This document shows, one piece after another, positions 57,636-64,000 of a stretch of DNA of 64,000 nucleotides. A program made the translations under genes and the position numbers. The stretch's first letter is position 1; every line of letters starts with the position of its first letter. The notes under the pieces were generated by a model, which did not search any database, was not told where the DNA came from, and was given only the letters and a program-made list of their open reading frames with translations. The stretch is from an uncultured Desulfobulbus sp. (GTDB lineage: Bacteria > Desulfobacterota > Desulfobulbia > Desulfobulbales > Desulfobulbaceae), in NCBI RefSeq assembly GCF_963664075.1, contig NZ_OY760916.1, positions 3,245,001 through 3,309,000 of the forward strand. The letters run 5' to 3'.

Positions 57636-58748
57636 ATGACACACACACCAAACTATCTCATCGTCGAACCCTATTACGGGGGATCTCACAAAGCCTTTAT
57701 CAAAGGCTTAGAGCGAACGATCAAGGCAAACTTCACCTGCCTGAGCCTGCCGCCCAGAAAATGGAAACTGAGAATGCAACTTGCCGCTCCCTACATGGCG
57801 GAAAAAATTATTGCTGCCATTCAAGACGGGTATCGCTTTGATGCAATTCTCACCTCAAGTTTTATCGACGTGGCGGTCCTACAAACACTCCTCAGACAGG
57901 CAGGAATATCGCTTCCCCTGGGCGTATATTTTCATGAAAACCAGCTGGCTTATCCTCTACGACCGGAGGACACCGATCGTCACCAATTTGCCGCTATTAA
58001 CTGTACCTCTGCCCTCTGCGCCGATGCTGTGGCATTTAACAGCACCTATAACCTGGAAACTTTTCTCCTAGGGATCAAACGATTTACACAAAAATACGCA
58101 GACTTCCCCCTCCCCGACATCGCAGAAAAAATTCGCAAGAAAGCAACGGTGCTCTACCCCGGCATGGACTATACAAGCATCCCTCCAATCGATAGGCCCG
58201 AGTGTACCAACAAGCTCGTACCTGTGATTGTCTGGAATCATCGCTGGGAGCACGACAAAAATCCAGATGAATTTTTCTCAGCGCTTTTCGAGCTCCAAAA
58301 AAGAGGGTACGCATTTGAACTTATCGTGCTGGGGGAGTCCTTTCGCAACCAACCCGAAATATTTGCCCATGCACAAACAAAACTGGCCTCCCATATACGT
58401 CACTTTGGGTATTGCCCGAACAAAGAAGACTATTATACCCTCCTTACCCAAGGGACGATTATTGTGTCCACCGCTCTGCATGAATTTTTTGGAATCAGTG
58501 TTCTCGAGGGAGTGCGGGCGGGCTGTTGGCCGCTCGTTCCGGATCGCCTTTCCTACCAAGAAATTTTTCCCAGGCACTACCGCTACACGGAAGGGCAAGT
58601 AACAAAAGCTTTAGCCGCACTGATGGACCAACAGCAACAATTGACACAGACAGAGGCGCTCACATTAACAGAGGCATATTCGTGGGCTAGCATGAAGGAT
58701 GCCTATGAGGTTTGGCTCGCTCAACTACGCAAGACGGACCTATCCTGA
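57636..58748 (+). CDS. DUF3524 glycosyltransferase (tRNA-queuosine mannosyltransferase family)
   Basis: The 370-residue GT4-type enzyme belongs to the DUF3524/GTDC1 family, shown in animals to add mannose to queuosine in tRNA-Asp. Marks are LIVEPYYGGSHKAFIKGLE at the N-terminus, the FHENQLAYPL segment, VVWNHRWEHDKNP-type motif (here IVWNHRWEHDKNP) and EFFGISVLEGVRAGCWPL in the C-terminal donor site. Bacterial homologues are likely to modify a tRNA or lipid; this substrate in bacteria is inference. It is a single gene with its own leader. ATG at 57636. Confidence 0.87.
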   Translation: MTHTPNYLIVEPYYGGSHKAFIKGLERTIKANFTCLSLPPRKWKLRMQLAAPYMAEKIIAAIQDGYRFDAILTSSFIDVAVLQTLLRQAGISLPLGVYFHENQLAYPLRPEDTDRHQFAAINCTSALCADAVAFNSTYNLETFLLGIKRFTQKYADFPLPDIAEKIRKKATVLYPGMDYTSIPPIDRPECTNKLVPVIVWNHRWEHDKNPDEFFSALFELQKRGYAFELIVLGESFRNQPEIFAHAQTKLASHIRHFGYCPNKEDYYTLLTQGTIIVSTALHEFFGISVLEGVRAGCWPLVPDRLSYQEIFPRHYRYTEGQVTKALAALMDQQQQLTQTEALTLTEAYSWASMKDAYEVWLAQLRKTDLS

Positions 58749-58879
58749 TCACTGCAGGACTCTAGGGCATCTACAGGAAACTGTTGACAATTATTTTCGA
58801 AACAAGGCCCCCTGTGCTTGAAGGGATCAAAGAGCTGCTGGAGTGCTTCAACCTGCATTTCAGCGAGGGAATAGTCCGC

Positions 58880-59260
58880 TCACCCACTCTCGACCCATGC
58901 CAGCGCACTGGAACGCCTTGGAAAAACCTCAAATTTCCATTTAGGAACAAACAAGCGTGCGTACTGGATATACGAATGGACAAGGGAGAGGGCATACGCT
59001 TCCGTCACCACAAAGGCGACTTTTACGCAAAGTCGGGTCGTTTTCGATGCGACGCTGTCGGTTACAGCGGGAAATTCAGCGTCGTCCTCGGTGACCGAGT
59101 CCAGGGTTGCATCCAAAAAATCGATCAACTGATACCTGTGATGATCAAAATCGAAATGCCCCTGCATTTCTCCATTGGCTCGGTTGAGTTCGTCAATGGA
59201 GACTTCTCCGTGGAAACGCGCATGGAACCCTTGATTGAAATACCTCAGTTCATAGGACAA
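58880..59260 (-). CDS. Small SpoIIAA/STAS-like protein, unknown function
   Basis: The 126-residue cytosolic protein has alternating strands and helices (YELRYFNQGFHARFHGEV, then HHRYQLIDFLDATLDS and VVTEAYALSLVHSYIQYA), a layout similar to SpoIIAA-like/STAS folds that are common in environmental bacteria. No catalytic motif. It is alone, transcribed toward the glycosyltransferase. Assignment rests on pattern only. Confidence 0.55.
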   Translation of the reverse strand: MSYELRYFNQGFHARFHGEVSIDELNRANGEMQGHFDFDHHRYQLIDFLDATLDSVTEDDAEFPAVTDSVASKTTRLCVKVAFVVTEAYALSLVHSYIQYARLFVPKWKFEVFPRRSSALAWVESG

Positions 59261-59487
59261 CTGCCGACCTCATAGATGATAACTGAATCAGAGAGCGTAA
59301 CCTGCGGGCTATACATTGCAGCCTCTCGTGAAAGCTAACAATCATTCAGGTAAAGATAGATACATACTCTTTTGATTTTTTCACACAATTGATTTCGCAC
59401 CATGGCGATAAATTTTCAGAAATATTTTGTAGATTGGCAATAGTATGGCCGAAACGATTTTGCCCCGCTGAGGGTATCGATTGGTAA
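59261..59487. other. Intergenic, nothing recognised
   Basis: AT-rich stretch between the small protein and the homopolymer tract. No gene is supported. Confidence 0.3.
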
Positions 59488-59508
59488 TTTTTTTTTTTTG
59501 GGGGGGGG
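59488..59508. repeat. T12-G9 homopolymer tract
   Basis: Twelve T are directly followed by nine G. Long adjoining homopolymers are hypermutable. There is no gene in frame with it. Confidence 0.8.
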
Positions 59509-59576
59509 TAAAAAAGGCGCGCAATGAACGGCATTAACGTTTAGCAATGAAATTAGCCAGATACGTTTGCGGAAAA

Positions 59577-59611
59577 GAAAAAGGGGTTAACCCATAATGA
59601 GTTAACCCCTT
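59577..59611 (-). terminator. Terminator downstream of tRNA-Ala
   Basis: AAGGGGTTAAC (59581-59591) pairs perfectly with GTTAACCCCTT (59601-59611); on the minus strand a T-rich run follows. It ends the tRNA transcript. Confidence 0.85.
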
Positions 59612-59619
59612 GATATTTT

Positions 59620-61078
<1,459 letters not shown>

Positions 61079-61157
61079 CAATGCATGACAATAGAAACAA
61101 TTTGATTTTCTATTCATTTTTCATGAACTGCACCCACGGATTGCGCCCTTTCTTCCC

Positions 61158-62042
61158 ATGAAAAAAAAGAGCTCCAGAAAACGTCCCAGCCGCTTTAGGC
61201 TTTTCCGTGTCATCGTCCTGGCCGGAGTTCTCCTGACCCTGGCACTGATTTTCCTTGTCTCCACCCTGGGAAGCCAGCAATTTGGCTCTCTGCACAAGCT
61301 GATTCTTGAAGCCGTGGGGCCACTGCAAAAAGTCGTTACCATTGGCACCAGCACGGTGGAGCGGTTCAAATCAGAATATGTAGATATCCTTCAAGATAGC
61401 CTGCGTCTGCGGGAAAAAAACAAACAACTGGTCAAACAGCTTGAGGAAAACGAAATAAAACTTAACAGAAGCCGGGAGGCCATGGCCACCAACGCCAGCC
61501 TCCGTAAACTTCTGGAATTTAAAAATTCCCTTGGACAGCAGTCGAAACTCGCAGCCACCATTATCGGCAAGGATCCTTCGACCATGTTTCGATCGGTGAT
61601 CATTGACCAGGGCTCCAATGCCGGTCTTGCCAAGGGAGATCCAGTGGTCAATAACGAAGGTGTCGTTGGCCAGGTTTTTGCTATATCTCCTAACTACGCC
61701 AAAGTGTTGCTGGCCATTGCTCCCTCAAGCGCCATTGATGTTCTCCTGCAAAAATCACGCGTACGTGGCATCTTAAAGGGAGACGGAACACTCACCTACC
61801 GACTTGAATATATTCTAAAAACAGCCGAAGTCCAAGAAGGAGAATACGTGGTTACAGCTGGGTACGGCGGTATTTTCCCCACTGGGCTGCGAGTTGGCGT
61901 GGTCTCTGAGATCATTAAAAAACCTCGTGGCATGTTCCATGAAATTAAGGTGACCCCTTCAGTTGACTACCAAAAGCTGGAACATCTCCTCATTCTTCAT
62001 CAGCCCAACCTGGCCGAAATAAAGCAGCTTGAGCAGCCTTGA
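61158..62042 (+). CDS. mreC: Rod-shape-determining protein MreC
   Basis: The 294-residue inner-membrane protein has a basic N-terminus (MKKKSSRKRPSRFRLFR), one TM (about 19-38), a coiled-coil (about 75-112) and two periplasmic beta-barrel lobes with IIGKDPSTMFRSVIIDQGSNAG and KGDPVVNNEGVVGQV, the MreC family signature. It activates PBP2 and links MreB with the periplasmic synthases. Between mreB and mreD. Confidence 0.95.
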   Translation: MKKKSSRKRPSRFRLFRVIVLAGVLLTLALIFLVSTLGSQQFGSLHKLILEAVGPLQKVVTIGTSTVERFKSEYVDILQDSLRLREKNKQLVKQLEENEIKLNRSREAMATNASLRKLLEFKNSLGQQSKLAATIIGKDPSTMFRSVIIDQGSNAGLAKGDPVVNNEGVVGQVFAISPNYAKVLLAIAPSSAIDVLLQKSRVRGILKGDGTLTYRLEYILKTAEVQEGEYVVTAGYGGIFPTGLRVGVVSEIIKKPRGMFHEIKVTPSVDYQKLEHLLILHQPNLAEIKQLEQP

Positions 62043-62110
62043 TACTGCCCAGAGCGCAGTTTTACGTTCTTCCCGCAGCCTGACCTACAACTTGGGGGAG
62101 CCCTTGAGGC

Positions 62111-62653
62111 ATGATTGTCATTAATTTTATTGTTGTAAGCCTTTTTTTGGTCATAGCCCAGACAACGTTTTTTATGCCCCGGATTGTCTGGCTTTCAGCC
62201 CCTGATTTCTATTTTGTCCTGGTCGCCTTTCTGGCATACCGCCTTGAGCTGGTTCACAGCCTGCTCATTCTTTTTCCCCTGGCCTGTTTTCTTGACGTGC
62301 TCTGCGGGACGGTTCTTGGAAGTTATGCCTTGATCTGCTTCATTGGCTTTTTTTTATTAAAAACAGCCAATGAAAAATTACCCATCAGAGAACCCCTGTA
62401 CCAAATTCCACTTATCGGAGCTGTATATCTGTTGGTGCATTACCTGGTATTCCAGTTGCTCAACTTCTTACAGCCCGAACACCTGGTCCTCTGGTCCTGG
62501 CCCCCTATGGGTATACGCACCGTATTTGTGATGGCACTCGCATACCCATTGTTCATCTTCTTTGAAAAAGTGCGCACATTTTCCATCAATAATTTTCTTC
62601 CCTGGAACCGCATGCGTCTGCGTACAGATAACCGACGCAGACGGAACGCCTGA
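62111..62653 (+). CDS. mreD: Rod-shape-determining protein MreD
   Basis: The 180-residue polytopic protein has five or so TM helices, a PLACFLDVLCGTVLGSYAL segment typical of MreD and a basic tail (RMRLRTDNRRRRN). It helps the elongasome assemble with MreC. It is followed by mrdA after 35 bases. Start ATG at 62111 is preceded by GGGGGAG. Confidence 0.9.
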   Translation: MIVINFIVVSLFLVIAQTTFFMPRIVWLSAPDFYFVLVAFLAYRLELVHSLLILFPLACFLDVLCGTVLGSYALICFIGFFLLKTANEKLPIREPLYQIPLIGAVYLLVHYLVFQLLNFLQPEHLVLWSWPPMGIRTVFVMALAYPLFIFFEKVRTFSINNFLPWNRMRLRTDNRRRRNA

Positions 62654-62688
62654 AATCCTTTTTTTGATGTTTTCACGAGGCATACCCT

Positions 62689-64000
62689 GTGGCAAATCTC
62701 TACGGCGCCGATAAAAGCCCTATTGGAAAACGAAACCGTCGTCGAACGGAATCATTGATCGACGCGGAAAAGCGGCGAGAAGTACGGAGTACGAGGCTTG
62801 CTCCTCGCGACGAAAATGACCTCAGCGGCTACAAGAAAAAAGCTCTGTACAGTTGCATTATTATTATTTTCTTTTTCTCTGTGATCATCACTCGGCTCTG
62901 GTTTCTACAAATACAGCAGGGCGAAGCCTTCTCCACCCTGGCAGACAACAATCGGGTTCGTTCCATCGAGATTGCTGCTCCCCGAGGTAATATCTATGAC
63001 CGTGAAGGCAGGGAGCTGGTCACTAATCGCCCCTCCTTCAATGTTGTCTGGATGCGTGAGGACAATAAGATCAATGACGAATGGCTGAAAAACCTAACGC
63101 AGATCCTTGACGAGGATCCCTCTGTCCTTTTGGAAAAAATTCGCAAAATGGCCAACACCCCTGGCCACTTACCAGTACGCCTTGCTGAAGATATTGACTG
63201 GGAGACTGTTGCCCGCATTGAAAACAACAGGATGCACCTCCCTGAAATCAAGATTGAGGTTGTCCCTCTACGTATTTACCACTATGGGAACCTGGCATCC
63301 CACCTAATTGGCTACATGGGCCAAATCAACCAGGCAGAGATTGATAAGGCGGAGAACGATCCTCAAAGTCAGGGGCATTACAAAGGCGGCGATCTCATCG
63401 GCAAAATGGGCCTTGAGCGCTTACGCGAAATTGACCTGCGTGGTGAAAAGGGCCATCAGAACCTGGAGGTCAATGCACTGGGATTTGAGCAGGAGAACCT
63501 CAAAGGCGATGAGCCACTTCCAGGCAACGATATTAAATTGACTCTGGATGTTGAGCTGCAAAAAATCGCCGAGGAAGAAATGGCACTCAACCACTATGCG
63601 GGTGCAGTTGTTGCCATGGAAGCCAACACTGGCCGCATCCTGGTGGCTGTCAGCGCGCCGGAGTTGAATTTGGAAGAATTTGTCGGAGGCATCTCCCATA
63701 AGGCCTGGAACGCGATGCTCAACAATCCGCAGCATCCGCTGGTCAACAAGCTGGTTCAAGGCCAGTACCCCCCCGGTTCCACGTATAAACCGATAACAGC
63801 TTTTGCCGGATTGGCCGAAGGAGTGATTACACCAGAGACCAGCATCTACTGTCCTGGTTTTTATCGTTTTGGCAACCGCATTTATCGTTGCTGGCGCCAT
63901 GTGGGCCATGGAGACGTCACCCTCAAACGTGCTTTGGCCGAATCCTGTGATGTCTATTTTTACCAGACAGGGCAACGGCTTGGTGTTGACCGGTTGGCGC
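62689..64000 (+). CDS. mrdA: Penicillin-binding protein 2 (partial, runs off the right edge)
   Basis: The visible 437 residues of the transpeptidase that crosslinks lateral wall peptidoglycan. An unusually long basic N-terminus (about 55 residues before the TM) precedes a TM segment (about 62-80), the pedestal region with APRGNIYDREGRELVTNRPS, and the start of the transpeptidase domain with the catalytic Ser-x-x-Lys STYK in GQYPPGSTYKPITAFAG. SxN and KTG motifs would lie beyond the window. It starts at a GTG with GAGG 8 bases upstream. Last seen gene of mreBCD-mrdA; rodA may follow. Confidence 0.95.
   Translation, partial: MANLYGADKSPIGKRNRRRTESLIDAEKRREVRSTRLAPRDENDLSGYKKKALYSCIIIIFFFSVIITRLWFLQIQQGEAFSTLADNNRVRSIEIAAPRGNIYDREGRELVTNRPSFNVVWMREDNKINDEWLKNLTQILDEDPSVLLEKIRKMANTPGHLPVRLAEDIDWETVARIENNRMHLPEIKIEVVPLRIYHYGNLASHLIGYMGQINQAEIDKAENDPQSQGHYKGGDLIGKMGLERLREIDLRGEKGHQNLEVNALGFEQENLKGDEPLPGNDIKLTLDVELQKIAEEEMALNHYAGAVVAMEANTGRILVAVSAPELNLEEFVGGISHKAWNAMLNNPQHPLVNKLVQGQYPPGSTYKPITAFAGLAEGVITPETSIYCPGFYRFGNRIYRCWRHVGHGDVTLKRALAESCDVYFYQTGQRLGVDRLA

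Overview
The window reads as a chromosomal segment of a Gram-negative bacterium, most likely a member of the Desulfobacterota (Desulfobulbus-like). That placement is an inference. It rests on the mreBCD-PBP2 cluster, a PEP-CTERM protein, B12-type and SPASM-like radical SAM proteins, Cys-rich PAS sensors and very many two-component proteins. No rRNA or other phylogenetic marker was available to test it.

Layout. (1) Positions 1-6170 are AT-rich accessory DNA. They hold the 3' end of a zinc-finger-like gene and a leader with a textbook attenuator in front of a small coiled-coil gene. A defence-like run follows: an AlbA_2/Schlafen-type protein, a small membrane protein, an unknown helical protein and a DUF4365 nuclease-like protein. 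Two of the spacers contain palindromes shaped like integron attC sites. (2) Positions 6190-17762 are a minus-strand glucan block: a giant cyclic beta-1,2-glucan synthase (NdvB type), a small lipoprotein and an alpha-glucan phosphorylase. (3) Positions 17877-22759 hold a response-regulator remnant, a small stress protein, FtsH and two SPFH (HflK/HflC-like) proteins. (4) Positions 23043-38419 are a signalling region: an NtrC-type regulator with its histidine kinase, a second PAS kinase, a CsbD-like protein, a B12-type radical SAM protein, a cold-shock protein, a GGDEF-EAL protein, an AAA ATPase and a CheB-CheR-PAS fusion. (5) Positions 38889-48000 mix live genes with mobile debris. The live genes are a discoidin-like protein, a chemoreceptor, a radical SAM protein, an AcuI/YhdH-type reductase with its TetR regulator, and a divergent KAS III. 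The debris includes a decayed tyrosine recombinase, an IS3 orfA stub, a 312-bp internally deleted IS with both ends, a crotonase tail and an IS1380-type pseudogene. (6) Positions 48229-59260 hold two large hybrid kinases, a PEP-CTERM choice-of-anchor-I protein, a frameshifted gamma-glutamylcyclotransferase, a SPASM-like radical SAM gene behind a terminator-type leader, the tRNA-queuosine mannosyltransferase family protein and a small unknown gene. (7) tRNA-Ala(GGC) is followed by mreB, mreC, mreD and the start of mrdA, the rod-shape/elongasome operon, which runs off the right edge.

How the genes work together. The glucan block joins synthesis of periplasmic glucan with turnover of storage glucan. 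FtsH and the SPFH pair form a membrane quality-control complex. The TetR gene and the reductase share an operator-like sequence found three times. The Mre operon with PBP2 directs lateral wall growth. The best places for a second look are the attC-like defence-type cassettes at 1.8-5.9 kb, the mutually exclusive hairpins at 856-919, the terminator directly before the radical SAM start at 53.6 kb, and the single-base homopolymer frameshift at 52.07 kb.
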